Assembly: GCA_964529415.1 (NCBI GenBank) | Contig: CAZGWD010000013.1 | Span: forward strand, 29,466-93,465 | Length of the DNA: 64,000 bases | Reading direction: 5' to 3' | Source: CAYMPH01 sp964529415 | GTDB taxonomy: Bacteria; Spirochaetota; UBA4802; UBA5550 | Part shown: in pieces, positions 53,551 to 63,247 of the stretch | How positions within the stretch are numbered: the stretch's first letter is position 1 | Layout: the number at the start of each line of letters is the position of its first letter | Notes under the pieces: model-generated | Told to the model about the DNA's origin: nothing | The model's database searches: none | Seen by the model: only the letters and a program-made list of their open reading frames with translations | Made by a program: the position numbers and the translations under genes

Positions 53551-53974
53551 CTGAAATTAATGCAATAGATTTAGAAAAAAATAATAGTATTGACGTTTTG
53601 ATTTAATATAAATTAATTCAGCAATGCTTTGCCATTTAAGCAATATCAGTTTTAAAAATTAATTATAAATTCGGCAATACCAACTATTGGGGATTATCCT
53701 GGCCTTGTTATGATTATAACTGGATGATAAAAACATCCATTCCAATGTTAAAGTAAAGTTTTGTATTAGAAAGCAAGCCTGTGGTATTAATTGTAACTTT
53801 TCCAAACGGCAGTGTAAGACATTATTTGATTCTTGATAAATAAATTTTACCCAATCTCCGGACTCATTGCCCTTATTAAGGGAAAGGAGTTTAAGTATAT
53901 CTTTTTAATTTGAAATCATATAATTGCACCGATGAAATTTACAAAATTACAGATAAAATAATGAGGTTAAATGT
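53551..53974. other. intergenic region, possible decayed coding sequence
   Basis: No convincing gene lies in these 424 bases. On the minus strand the frame from about 53923 to 53672 is open for some 80 codons but lacks a start with a ribosome-binding site, and a neighbouring frame also reads plausibly for ~35 codons (GKVTINTTGLLSNTK), which would fit a frameshifted remnant. GAGG before 53975 serves the SPFH gene. Confidence 0.35.
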
Positions 53975-55795
53975 ATGACACCAGTAATGTATTTAAGTCT
54001 GATCGTTTTTATAGTTTTTATAGCCGCATTTATCATTTGGTCAATCCTGGGTATTGTTATAATTCCTGAAGACAAGGTCGGTCTTGTAACAAAAAAATTT
54101 GCAATGGGTTCACTTCCTGACGGGAAAATTATTGCAGTAAACAAAGAAGCAGGTTATCAGGCTGATACTCTTTCACCTGGAATTCATTTATGGAAATTCT
54201 GGTTTCAATATGAGATTACAAAGGTAAGATTCACTATAGTGCCTCCGGGATGCATCGGTTTGCTGATTGCCCGTGACGGAGTTGAGATTCCGGTTGGCCG
54301 CATCTTGGGAAGAAAAATTCCGTGCGACAATTTTCAAAGTGCCAGAGATTTTTTAATAAACGGCGGGCAGAAGGGAAGGCAGACTGCATATATAACTGCA
54401 GGTTCTTATCGGATTAATACTAATCTATTTGAAATTAACATAGAACCTATGGTTAAAATCCAGGATAACATGGTTGGAATAATTACAGCTTTTGACGGTG
54501 AGCCTCTTACAAGCGGCCAGATCGCAGGAGAAATGGTTGAAGGTCACAATAATTTTCAGGATGCAGATGCATTTCTGATAAATGCAGGTAAGCGAGGACT
54601 TCAGCAGCAGGTGGTTCTTGCGGGAAATTATAATATCAATCCATGGTTTGTAGGAGTTGAAGAAAAACCCATGACTGATATTTCTATAGGTCATGTTGGT
54701 GTTGTTGTGTCGTTTGCCGGCAAGGAAGGAAGCGACTTGACAGGTGACGCATTTAAACATGGAAACATAGTTGCAAAAGGAAGCAAGGGTGTGTGGGTTA
54801 CTCCTTATGATCCGGGCAAGTATCCTTTGAATACATACATAATGAAAATAGAATCAGTGCCAACTACAAATATTGTACTTAACTGGGCAACCGGCAGAAA
54901 CGAGTCGCACAAGCTTGATGAAAAGCTGTCAACTATATCTGTAATTTCGCGCGATGGTTTCAAGTTCTCTGTTGATGTTTCGCAGATAATACATATTCCA
55001 TCAAAGGAAGCTCCTCAGGTAATTGCACGCTTCGGCAGCATGCAGAATCTTGTGTCGCAGGTGCTTGAACCCATGATAGCAAACTACTTCAGAAACTCAG
55101 CTCAGACACGCGAGGTGATTGATTTTCTCGCAGAACGGGAAATGATCCAGGCTGAATCAAAAAAATATATATCAGGCATATTGAAGGAGTATAATGTAAT
55201 CGGCGTTGATACTTTAATTGGAGATATTGTGCCGCCGCCGGATCTCATGAAAACTCTTACAGATAAAAAAATAGCTGAAAAGCAGAAAGATGCGTACAAA
55301 ACCCAGATGGAAGCCCAGACTGTCAGGCAGGAGCTTGAGAAGCAGACTGCAATTGCAAATATGCAGTCAAGGGTTGTTGAAGCAGAACGGGGTGTTGAAA
55401 TTGCAGAGAAAAATGCCAATTCGCAGGTCAAGAAAGCTGAGGGGGAGTCTAAAGCCATTGAGCTTATAGCCGGAGCGAATGCAAGACAGATCGAACTTCT
55501 TGGCGATGCAGAGGCAAAAAAAATATCAGCAATCGGCGAATCGAATGCGGAAGCATATAAATTAGCTGTAAGCGCTATGGGAGCAAACGGATTTACCTAT
55601 ATGAAAATAATGGAATCTATCGGCAGCAACAAGGTTAAAATTGTTCCAGAAATTCTGATCAGCGGGTCATCGACTGACGGCGGATCTGATAATATCGGCG
55701 CTCTGGTTGGCCTTGAAGTATTAAAGAAAGTTAAAGAGAATTTTACTGATACAAAAAGCATGGGAAACGGATCGAAGCCGGATAATGAAAAATAA
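53975..55795 (+). CDS. SPFH/flotillin-like membrane protein
   Basis: It has 606 residues. Residues 5-28 form one membrane helix, followed by the IPEDKVGLVTKKF start of an SPFH/band-7 region. The N-terminal ~260 residues repeat segments such as GRxxxCDNFQSARDFLINGGQKGRQ and HNNFQDADAFLINAGKRGLQQ, an internal duplication of a ~100-residue unit. From ~430 on there is a long Ala/Glu/Lys coiled coil (EKQTAIANMQSRVVEAERGVEIAEKNA), typical of flotillins. It probably forms oligomeric membrane scaffolds. GAGG precedes the ATG. Monocistronic; hicBA follows. Confidence 0.85.
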   Translation: MTPVMYLSLIVFIVFIAAFIIWSILGIVIIPEDKVGLVTKKFAMGSLPDGKIIAVNKEAGYQADTLSPGIHLWKFWFQYEITKVRFTIVPPGCIGLLIARDGVEIPVGRILGRKIPCDNFQSARDFLINGGQKGRQTAYITAGSYRINTNLFEINIEPMVKIQDNMVGIITAFDGEPLTSGQIAGEMVEGHNNFQDADAFLINAGKRGLQQQVVLAGNYNINPWFVGVEEKPMTDISIGHVGVVVSFAGKEGSDLTGDAFKHGNIVAKGSKGVWVTPYDPGKYPLNTYIMKIESVPTTNIVLNWATGRNESHKLDEKLSTISVISRDGFKFSVDVSQIIHIPSKEAPQVIARFGSMQNLVSQVLEPMIANYFRNSAQTREVIDFLAEREMIQAESKKYISGILKEYNVIGVDTLIGDIVPPPDLMKTLTDKKIAEKQKDAYKTQMEAQTVRQELEKQTAIANMQSRVVEAERGVEIAEKNANSQVKKAEGESKAIELIAGANARQIELLGDAEAKKISAIGESNAEAYKLAVSAMGANGFTYMKIMESIGSNKVKIVPEILISGSSTDGGSDNIGALVGLEVLKKVKENFTDTKSMGNGSKPDNEK

Positions 55796-55889
55796 ACTTT
55801 ATCCTTTGTGCAAATGTGAATTAAATGACGGCTTTACTGATTTAACCAGAATTTTTCAGAAAAGAAAAATATTAATTGGCTATTCATGC

Positions 55890-55918
55890 TTGACAATGTA
55901 TATTTATATACTTATGTT
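55890..55918 (+). promoter_or_regulatory. hicBA promoter
   Basis: TTGACA (55890-55895), 17 bases, TATGTT (55913-55918), 28 bases before hicB. The spacer contains GTATA-TTTA-TATAC, a small palindrome that could be the autoregulatory operator. Confidence 0.6.
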
Positions 55919-55946
55919 GATTGAATAATTTTTTTGGGAGTATAAT

Positions 55947-56189
55947 ATGAAACATCTGCAGCAAACAGTGAAAGCTATTATTACCGAAGGGGATGATTTC
56001 GGATATGTGGGGAGTTGCTTCGGTCTTCCTGTTGTATCTCAGGGAAATACTCTGGATGAAATCGTTAATAATTTAAAACAAGCGATTGAGCTTCATTTTG
56101 AGGGGGAAAATCTTTCAGAAATGGGATTTATTGATAATCCTTCTATTGTTATAACCTACGAGTTAGAACCTGTGTATGCCAAAGCTTAA
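55947..56189 (+). CDS. hicB: HicB-family antitoxin
   Basis: This 80-residue protein with the HicB partial RNase H-like fold (GYVGSCFGLPVVSQGNTLDEIVNNLKQAIELHFEG) lacks the C-terminal DNA-binding helix-turn-helix or ribbon found in longer HicB proteins. It should bind and neutralise HicA. GGGAG precedes the ATG. It comes first and overlaps hicA by 14 bases, which ensures antitoxin translation before toxin. It is a chromosomal toxin-antitoxin pair with its own promoter. Confidence 0.9.
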   Translation: MKHLQQTVKAIITEGDDFGYVGSCFGLPVVSQGNTLDEIVNNLKQAIELHFEGENLSEMGFIDNPSIVITYELEPVYAKA

Positions 56190-56418
56190 ACGATTATCCG
56201 GATCAGAGATTGTAAAAGTCTTTGGGAATTTTGGATTTAATATAGTATCTCAAAAAGGCAGTCATATAAAATTGAAAAGATTCATCGAAGGTAAATCCCA
56301 GACACTTACCATTCCAAATCATCGGGAGCTGGACATGGGAACACTTCGTGCAATAGTTCATCAGGCATCAGTTTATATTGATCCAAATTTATTAAAGAAA
56401 GAATTTTATACTGAATAA
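56176..56418 (+). CDS. hicA: HicA-family mRNA interferase toxin
   Basis: This 80-residue double-stranded-RNA-binding-fold toxin has catalytic His30 in GSHIKLKRF, preceded by the usual LSGSEIVKVFGNFGF helix, and the LTIPNHRELDMGTLRAIVHQA segment. HicA cleaves mRNA and slows growth when HicB is lost. It overlaps hicB by 14 bases. All key residues appear intact, so the system is probably functional rather than decayed. Confidence 0.92.
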   Translation: MPKLKRLSGSEIVKVFGNFGFNIVSQKGSHIKLKRFIEGKSQTLTIPNHRELDMGTLRAIVHQASVYIDPNLLKKEFYTE

Positions 56419-56555
56419 GAACTGATCCCGTTTAGTATCTCTTCTTGCTTGATAAAAGTAGAATTTTTAAAAGTTGATATTTTTTTAGAAAAAAAATTAA
56501 GCCCGATCCGGCTTCCTGAAAACCGGCGGAATATATGTTGTTTAAAATGTAAGTG

Positions 56556-56588
56556 AAAGGGCTGTTATTCTTAATACAGCCCTTTTCT
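56556..56588 (+). terminator. rho-independent-type terminator after hicBA
   Basis: AAAGGGCTGT (56556-56565) pairs with ACAGCCCTTT (56575-56584), with TTATT/AATA extending the stem, and then TTCTCT. It lies about 140 bases after hicA. Confidence 0.75.
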
Positions 56589-56707
56589 CTCCAAAATTAA
56601 TTCAATTTTCCACAAATTAATGCTTGAATTTATGTCCCATTAAAAAAGAATGATTTCAGTCAAACAGCGCATCTCAGCGCAAAATTTAAAAAAACTTTCC
56701 GGTAAAT

Positions 56708-59700
56708 ATGCAATTTGTTCATCTGCACAACCATTCAGACTATTCAATTCTCGACGGTGCAATTACAGTCGATAGACTGATAGACCGCGCGATCGAACTT
56801 GGAATGCCTGCAGTTGCGCTTACTGATCACGGAAACATGTTCGGAGCTATAGACTTTTACCTGAAGGCAAAGAAAAAGGGAATAGTTCCGATTGTCGGCC
56901 AGGAATTTTATATGGCTCCAGGTTCGAGATTTAAAAAAGAATCTGTAAAGGGAACCGGAGAGGAGAATGCACACCATCTTATTCTCCTTGCAAAAAATGA
57001 AACAGGCTATAAAAATCTAATTAAACTTTCTTCAATCGGATTTACCGAAGGATTTTACTATAAGCCGCGAATAGATCTGGAAGTTCTTGAAAAGCATTCG
57101 GAAGGGTTGATATGCAGCACTGCGTGCATTGCCGGTCAGGTGCCGAGAGCTATCATTAAGGGAAATTATAATGAAGCAAAGGAAATAGCAGGAAGGTTCA
57201 GTGAAATTTTCGGGAAGGATAATTTTTATCTCGAGCTGCAGTATCATGGCATTAAAGAACAGGAAATTGCGAACAGGGAACTGATTAAATTATCATCTGA
57301 ACTGAATCTTCCACTGATCGCAACAAACGATGCGCACTATCTGAAAAAAGAAGACGCATATTCGCATGAAGTTCTTCTGTGCATACAGACCGGAAAGACC
57401 ATGAAGGACGAATCGCGGATGAAGTTCGGCGGTTCCGAATTTTATTTCAAGACGCCTGAAGAGATGGCAGCGCTTTTTGCTGATTATCCTGATGCGCTGT
57501 ACAACACCTATTCAATATCCCAGATGATTGATCTTGAGCTGAGTCTCGGCAATCCAATACTTCCAAATTTTATAGTCCCGGAAGGTTTTAATCTCGATTC
57601 ATATCTTGAGCATCTTGTTACAGAGGGAGCGCTGAAAAGATTCGGCGGAGTGATTTCCGGAGAAGTCAGAAAGAGAATAGATTATGAACTTTCTGTAATA
57701 AAGAAAATGCATTTTTCCGGCTACTTCCTTATAGTATGGGATTTTATAAAATACGCAAAAAGTGTTGGAATACCTGTTGGCCCGGGCCGAGGATCTGCAG
57801 CAGGTTCAATCGTTTCATATTCTCTTGGAATTACAGCTCTTAACCCTTTGAAATATAATCTTCTTTTTGAAAGATTTTTGAATCCGGAAAGAAATGAAAT
57901 GCCGGATATGGATATTGACTTTTGCGCTGAGAGGCGCGAGGAGATCATCAGATATATTAAGGATAAATACGGCGATGATAAGGTCAGCCAGATAATAACT
58001 TTCAACAAAATGAAATCGAAACTTGTTATAAAAGATGTAGCGCGTACTCTCGATATACCTTTTGAACGGGCAAATGAAATCAGCAATATGATTGAGGAAA
58101 AAACTCTCGACGAAGTGTTGAAAAAATCCAAGGAATTCAAGGACTCGTATAATAAAGGGATTATTCCGCGGGAGCTTGTTGATATTTCACTGAAGCTCGA
58201 AGGACTTGTAAGATCAGCAGGAAAGCATGCAGCAGGAATTGTAATATCAAAAGGCCCGCTTACTGATTATGTTCCTCTATATAAAGATCCTAAAGACGGA
58301 GGAATATCCTCACAATATGAAAAGGATACACTGGAAAAAACAGGTCTTGTCAAGATGGACCTTCTCGGACTCAAGAACCTTACCATAATTGATAAATGCT
58401 TAAAGAAAATAAAAATAAGCACAGGTGAAGATCTTAATCTGGAAGAGATACCTCTTGATGATAAAAAAACATTCAAGCTGCTTCAGAGCGCAGAAACCAA
58501 AGGCATATTCCAGCTTGAAAGCTCGGGAATGCAGAATCTTCTGAGAAGGCTCGGCCCTTCCGAATTTGAGGAAATTATTGCAATAGTTGCACTCTACAGG
58601 CCGGGTCCGCTCAATTCAGGTATGGCGGATGACTATATAAAGCATAAGAGGGATATGTCGTCTATAAAATATCCTCACAAGGTTCTTGAAACAGTTCTGA
58701 AAGATACTCTTGGCGTTATTGTTTACCAGGAGCAGGTAATGCTTATATCGCAGCTCGTTGCAGGCTTCACTATGCCCGAAGCTGACAAGCTCAGAAAAGC
58801 AATGGGAAAAAAATTAATACATATCATAAACGATCTTGAAAATAAATTTATTGAAGGCGCATTGAAAAAAGGGTTTGAAAAAGATTTTGCTGAAAATATT
58901 TACTCAAACATAAAAAAATTCGGTGAGTATGGGTTTAACAAGTCGCATTCTGCTGCATACGCGCTTGTAACATACCAGACCGCATACCTTAAGGCTCATT
59001 TTCCGATTCAGTTTATGACTGCGCTTCTGTCGGCACAGCCGGACAATCAGAGCGATGTAATACAATACGTTAATGACTGCAGAGCCAAGGGGATAAAAAT
59101 TTTATCTCCGTCAATAAATACAAGCGGCTATGATTTTACAATTGAGGAAAAATCAATCAGATTCGGTCTTGGTGCGATTAAGGGTCTTGGCGGAAAGGTG
59201 ATAGAATCAATAATCAATGCAAGAGAATCCGGCGGGGAATTTAAAAACCTGAGAGATTTTCTTGAAAGGGTTGGTCTTGCTTCGCTTAACAAAGGGGTTT
59301 TTGAGGCGCTGATAAAGTCCGGGTCAATGGACTGCCTCCATCCTGTAAGAGCGGAACTTTTCCTATCAATTGATTATCTGATAGATACTGCAAAAAGAAT
59401 CCAGGAAGACAAGCTTTCCGGCCAGGGAAACCTTTTTGAAATTTTTCAGGCTGCGAAAGAAGGATCAAGCGAGATAATTCTTCCTGTATCTGCCAAATGG
59501 GCTGATAATGAAAAACTTACTCATGAAAAGGAAGTTCTGGGGCTTTATATTTCCGGCCATCCTCTGGCAAAATACGAAGCTGATCTGAGGGCATTTTCGT
59601 CTATGCCTTTATCGGATATTACACCTGAACATCAGGGCAGGGAGCTTTCACTTGCAGGCATTATAACAAATCTGCAGATTAAAAAATCCCAGAAATCCGG

Positions 59701-60157
59701 TAAAAGATATGCAACAGGAACTCTCGAAGATCTGAACGGTACAATAGATATTATGATATTTTCGTCAGTCCTCGACAGGTTCGAGTCGCAGATCACAGCA
59801 TCTTCACCTGTTATGGCAGGGGGTGTTCTTGAAACTGAAAATTCCGGATCATCCGGCAAAAAATTTATTGTTAAGTCTGTTAAGCAGTTAAAGGAAATCA
59901 GAAGACAGGCTGTGTCAGGTATTCATATCAACCTTGATCCTGTAGGTGTGGATGAGAATCTTTTAAACTCATTAAAAAATATTCTGGTCCGCCATAAAGG
60001 CGAATGTCCGATATTTTTTCACGTAAAAGAAAAGGACGGCGAGAAAGTTATAAAAGTTCATTCTGCATTTAATATAGCGCCTACTGAAAAATTTGTAAAT
60101 GATATATCAAAGATTGTCGGGAACGAGTCTGTAAAATATTCTTTCAGCCATCACTGA
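56708..60157 (+). CDS. dnaE: DNA polymerase III subunit alpha
   Basis: This is the 1149-residue replicative polymerase. The PHP domain opens with HLHNHSDYSILDGA; GPGRGSAAGSIVSY lies near residue 360 and the catalytic aspartates in MPDMDIDF near 400. The beta-binding and OB-fold regions follow (LAGIITNLQIKKSQKSG near 985). This is the DnaE1 type without a built-in exonuclease domain. It appears monocistronic after the hicBA terminator, with a weak ribosome-binding site before ATG 56708. Length is normal. Confidence 0.98.
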   Translation: MQFVHLHNHSDYSILDGAITVDRLIDRAIELGMPAVALTDHGNMFGAIDFYLKAKKKGIVPIVGQEFYMAPGSRFKKESVKGTGEENAHHLILLAKNETGYKNLIKLSSIGFTEGFYYKPRIDLEVLEKHSEGLICSTACIAGQVPRAIIKGNYNEAKEIAGRFSEIFGKDNFYLELQYHGIKEQEIANRELIKLSSELNLPLIATNDAHYLKKEDAYSHEVLLCIQTGKTMKDESRMKFGGSEFYFKTPEEMAALFADYPDALYNTYSISQMIDLELSLGNPILPNFIVPEGFNLDSYLEHLVTEGALKRFGGVISGEVRKRIDYELSVIKKMHFSGYFLIVWDFIKYAKSVGIPVGPGRGSAAGSIVSYSLGITALNPLKYNLLFERFLNPERNEMPDMDIDFCAERREEIIRYIKDKYGDDKVSQIITFNKMKSKLVIKDVARTLDIPFERANEISNMIEEKTLDEVLKKSKEFKDSYNKGIIPRELVDISLKLEGLVRSAGKHAAGIVISKGPLTDYVPLYKDPKDGGISSQYEKDTLEKTGLVKMDLLGLKNLTIIDKCLKKIKISTGEDLNLEEIPLDDKKTFKLLQSAETKGIFQLESSGMQNLLRRLGPSEFEEIIAIVALYRPGPLNSGMADDYIKHKRDMSSIKYPHKVLETVLKDTLGVIVYQEQVMLISQLVAGFTMPEADKLRKAMGKKLIHIINDLENKFIEGALKKGFEKDFAENIYSNIKKFGEYGFNKSHSAAYALVTYQTAYLKAHFPIQFMTALLSAQPDNQSDVIQYVNDCRAKGIKILSPSINTSGYDFTIEEKSIRFGLGAIKGLGGKVIESIINARESGGEFKNLRDFLERVGLASLNKGVFEALIKSGSMDCLHPVRAELFLSIDYLIDTAKRIQEDKLSGQGNLFEIFQAAKEGSSEIILPVSAKWADNEKLTHEKEVLGLYISGHPLAKYEADLRAFSSMPLSDITPEHQGRELSLAGIITNLQIKKSQKSGKRYATGTLEDLNGTIDIMIFSSVLDRFESQITASSPVMAGGVLETENSGSSGKKFIVKSVKQLKEIRRQAVSGIHINLDPVGVDENLLNSLKNILVRHKGECPIFFHVKEKDGEKVIKVHSAFNIAPTEKFVNDISKIVGNESVKYSFSHH

Positions 60158-60334
60158 TTTTCAGGCGAATGTTTTTTTGTAAGTTCAAGCTGTGTTTTAT
60201 TTGTCCAGCGGCCGATTACAAAAATTCATTCATTCCGAGATTATTGAATCAAGCTATTCATCATTTATTAATTCACCATCCGGATAAATATTATTTACTC
60301 CAATCCTATAAATAAGGATAGATTTCTCGTGATC

Positions 60335-60991
60335 TTATGCATCATGCTTTGACGCATCAGATTCCGGTGCAGGGGGCTTGATCAGGTTTTCCCTTTCCTT
60401 GATTGCCTGTATATATCCTGTTAATTTCATGCTGATTTCATCATTGCGGATTTCTGTATTAAGGCCCTTTATGGAAAAAAGTCTGCTGAATTTTTTAATA
60501 TCGCTTTTAAGATCTGTAATAAGGTTGTTGATAAATTCATCTTTAGTTGCAAGAAGCCCGAGTATGATCTGAGGATTCGCTTCAATTTTTGTAATTTCCT
60601 GCTTCTGGGAGTTTGTGCCAAGAAGAATGATATTTGCTTTTAGATTCTCAAATCCGTTCCCTTTAGAAAGTATAATATATGAAATCAGAAGTGTTCTTAA
60701 AATTTTCATATGGTCAGGATCAGCTTCCGCTTCGAGGCCCGTGTCTATTTTATAATCTATAATTGCAAGAAAAGGAAATCCATTTTGTTTAATAAATCTG
60801 AGGAGTTCCGATCTTATAAAGTTTGTGCTTTTTGTGCTGTGAATTGCTTTTCTCATCAGAGAAAGAGAATGGAGGTTCAGGAATTCTTCATCAATTTCAA
60901 GAGCAAACGGGCTGATTGCAGCTTTTATTGGCATCGCAATTCTTGAATTATCACTGATTAAAATTATTTTCCGGGATGAATTTACAGGCAT
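60335..60991 (-). CDS. unrecognised 218-aa protein, possibly a degenerate receiver-like domain
   Basis: It begins SSRKIILISDNSRIAMPIKAAIS, like the first strand and helix of a receiver domain, and FLAIIDYKI near residue 100 could match the phospho-acceptor strand, but spacing is long and the conserved acidic pair and Lys are not convincing. It has a helical C-terminal region (IKKFSRLFSIKGL, KLTGYIQAIKERENL) and a Pro/Asp-rich tail. No membrane segment was seen. It is encoded alone between dnaE and the methyltransferase gene. Family unknown; a pseudo-receiver is my best guess. Confidence 0.5.
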   Translation of the reverse strand: MPVNSSRKIILISDNSRIAMPIKAAISPFALEIDEEFLNLHSLSLMRKAIHSTKSTNFIRSELLRFIKQNGFPFLAIIDYKIDTGLEAEADPDHMKILRTLLISYIILSKGNGFENLKANIILLGTNSQKQEITKIEANPQIILGLLATKDEFINNLITDLKSDIKKFSRLFSIKGLNTEIRNDEISMKLTGYIQAIKERENLIKPPAPESDASKHDA

Positions 60992-61097
60992 TGATTTTCA
61001 CTCTTATAGTGTAGAATGTAAACATATTTTAATTGATTCTAAATTTTTTCAAGAATATTATTTGACCGGAATCAGGTTATAGATTTTTTTTACAGTT

Positions 61098-61937
61098 ATG
61101 GAAAATATCAAATGCATAATTTGCGGAAGAGACGGAAGATATGTTTTCAGCAAACTGTCCGGAAGAGGTGAAATTTATAAGCTGGTTGAATGCTGTAACT
61201 GTTCCCTTGAGTTCATCTCTCCCAGACCTGACACAGACGAAATTCAATCCTATTATGAATCGGATTATTTTTTAAGAAGAACAGAGAGGGGCTATAATAA
61301 TTATTTTTCAGATGATGTCAGAAGTGAAATAGAACGGGTTTTCAAGATGAATTTAGCGGATCTTGGATTTTTTGAATTTGAAGAAAAGCTGAATAAAGGA
61401 AAAAGATGCCTTGATATCGGATGCGCTGCAGGATATTTCGTGAATTTCATGAAAAGCAGAGCATGGGATTCTTCAGGAATTGATGTTTCAGCAGAATGCG
61501 TGGATTTTGGAAAAGCTCTCGGGTTGAATATGACCCGCGGTGATTATCTTGAAGAAAAGTATGATGGAAAATTTGATCTTATAACGCTCTGGGCTTCAAT
61601 TGAGCATCTTCATTATCCGGAAAAATTTATTAAAAAGATTTCAGAGGAGCTTGATGACAACGGCAGGCTTTATATATCAACTTGCAGATCCGGATTTGGT
61701 TTTAAAACAATCTCCGGAAAGAAATGGAGATACTATAATTTTCCTGAGCATCTTTTCTACTTTTCTATTTCCGCTTTAAGAAAATTACTTGAGAAAAACG
61801 GCTTTAAAATTTTAGAATATAAAACCTACGGAAGCGGTTTCGGAAAACCCGGTTCCATAATCAGAAAGATTGCGGATTATGCAGCGAAAAATTTTTATCT
61901 TGGCGACATGATGATCATATCAGCAAGAAAGGTGTGA
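61098..61937 (+). CDS. class I SAM-dependent methyltransferase with N-terminal zinc ribbon
   Basis: Residues 5-40 contain two Cys pairs (CIICGRDG, CCNCSLEF), a zinc ribbon usual in methyltransferases acting on surface sugars or quinone-like substrates. The Rossmann core has motif I CLDIGCAAGYF near 108, and LWASIEHLHYPEKF. 279 residues. The closest familiar group is the methyltransferase type 12 proteins with YYESDYF segments found in polysaccharide clusters, but no sugar genes are adjacent. It ends three bases before panC and is probably co-transcribed with it. No Shine-Dalgarno is evident. Confidence 0.82.
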   Translation: MENIKCIICGRDGRYVFSKLSGRGEIYKLVECCNCSLEFISPRPDTDEIQSYYESDYFLRRTERGYNNYFSDDVRSEIERVFKMNLADLGFFEFEEKLNKGKRCLDIGCAAGYFVNFMKSRAWDSSGIDVSAECVDFGKALGLNMTRGDYLEEKYDGKFDLITLWASIEHLHYPEKFIKKISEELDDNGRLYISTCRSGFGFKTISGKKWRYYNFPEHLFYFSISALRKLLEKNGFKILEYKTYGSGFGKPGSIIRKIADYAAKNFYLGDMMIISARKV

Positions 61938-61940
61938 AAT

Positions 61941-62810
61941 ATGATAATAGCAAAAACTATTAAAGAAGCAAGAGCAGAAATACAGAAAGCGAAAAAAAGC
62001 GGAGCAGTTACAGGATTCGTGCCAACCATGGGATATCTGCATCAGGGACATGAAAGTCTTGTGCATATTTCCAGGGAAAAAGCATCCTATAATATTATGA
62101 GCATTTTTGTTAACAGAATTCAGTTCAATGATCCGAAAGATTTCACGGCATACCCTCGTGAATTTGAAAGGGACGCTGCAATCGCAGAAGCTGCAGGTGC
62201 AGATCTTCTGTTCATTCCGGACGAAAGCGAAATGTACACTGACAGACTCACGTATATCGATATGGACATCCTGACTGAAAATCTCTGCGGAGCAAAAAGG
62301 CCAGGGCATTTCAGGGGAGTGTATACTGTTGTAGCAAAACTGTTTAATATCATACAGCCGGATATTGCAGTTTTCGGGCAGAAGGATATACAGCAGGTGG
62401 TAACTCTTGAGAAAATGGTTTATGATCTGAATTTTCCTGTTGAAATAATTATTGCACCGACCATGCGTGAAAAAGACGGGCTTGCAATGAGCTCGCGCAA
62501 TAAATATCTTACGGGCGAAGAGAGAGAAAGAGCAGGCGTGATATACAAGGGCCTCAAGGCTGCAGAGAGCGCTCTTGCTGCAGGTGAAAGAAAAAGTTCT
62601 GAAATTGAAAAAGCTGTTGTGAATGAAATTAAAAAAGGCAATCCCGCTTCAATCGATTATGTGAGCATTGTAAATTATTCACGTCTTGCGCCCACAGAGA
62701 AGATTGATTCAAAATGCGTTCTTGCTGCAGCGGCATTTTTCGGCAAAGCAAGGCTTATTGATAATATGATAATTAATTATACAAATGGTGATGTGAAATG
62801 CGTTTATTGA
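61941..62810 (+). CDS. panC: pantothenate synthetase
   Basis: PanC condenses pantoate with beta-alanine using ATP. The nucleotidyltransferase motifs are complete: FVPTMGYLHQGHESL with the HxGH, FGQKDIQQV and KDGLAMSSRNKYL. 289 residues, normal size. AAGGTG precedes the ATG. It is coupled to the upstream methyltransferase (three-base gap) and to the downstream lipoprotein (13-base overlap). panB and panD are not in the window. Confidence 0.98.
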   Translation: MIIAKTIKEARAEIQKAKKSGAVTGFVPTMGYLHQGHESLVHISREKASYNIMSIFVNRIQFNDPKDFTAYPREFERDAAIAEAAGADLLFIPDESEMYTDRLTYIDMDILTENLCGAKRPGHFRGVYTVVAKLFNIIQPDIAVFGQKDIQQVVTLEKMVYDLNFPVEIIIAPTMREKDGLAMSSRNKYLTGEERERAGVIYKGLKAAESALAAGERKSSEIEKAVVNEIKKGNPASIDYVSIVNYSRLAPTEKIDSKCVLAAAAFFGKARLIDNMIINYTNGDVKCVY

Positions 62811-63247
62811 AATTTATTCTCCTGATGTCTGTTTTTACGGCATGCACTCCTCAGGCTCCTATTACTCCTTCGGATGCTTTTTATGAGTTGAGAAAATCAT
62901 TTAAAAATAATGATTATGATAAAACTATTTCTCTTTTATCAGATGGGAGCATTTCTAAAATTAAAAAAACTTCAGCAATTTTTTCTTCCATGGACGATAC
63001 TTCGCTTAATTCAGCAGCTTCGGCATATGGAATAAATCCTGATAGATTAAAAAAACTTTCAGTTAAGGATTATCTTGCGGTTTATTCCAAGATGGAAAAA
63101 CAGAATGTTCTTCTTGCTGCTTTTGAATGCAGTATTATAGGCATTAATAAATACGGGAGTGAAGCTGTAATCTCTCTTGATAACGGAATGAAACTCAGGT
63201 TTATCAGAACCGGACCTTACTGGAAATTTGATATGACGGAGTTCTAA
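62798..63247 (+). CDS. small lipoprotein related to the one at 23745
   Basis: It has 149 residues. The signal peptide (LLKFILLMSVFTAC) ends with a lipobox-like VFTAC, so Cys16 is the likely lipid anchor. The mature start PSDAFYELRKSFKNNDYDKTI resembles the beginning of the lipoprotein at 23745 (TPEEVFEKLAKTDNYNEA), and both end in a WKFDM/WKIDL strand, suggesting a family of small SnoaL/DUF4878-like lipoproteins. It overlaps panC by 13 bases and is convergent with lipB. Function unknown. Confidence 0.7.
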   Translation: MRLLKFILLMSVFTACTPQAPITPSDAFYELRKSFKNNDYDKTISLLSDGSISKIKKTSAIFSSMDDTSLNSAASAYGINPDRLKKLSVKDYLAVYSKMEKQNVLLAAFECSIIGINKYGSEAVISLDNGMKLRFIRTGPYWKFDMTEF

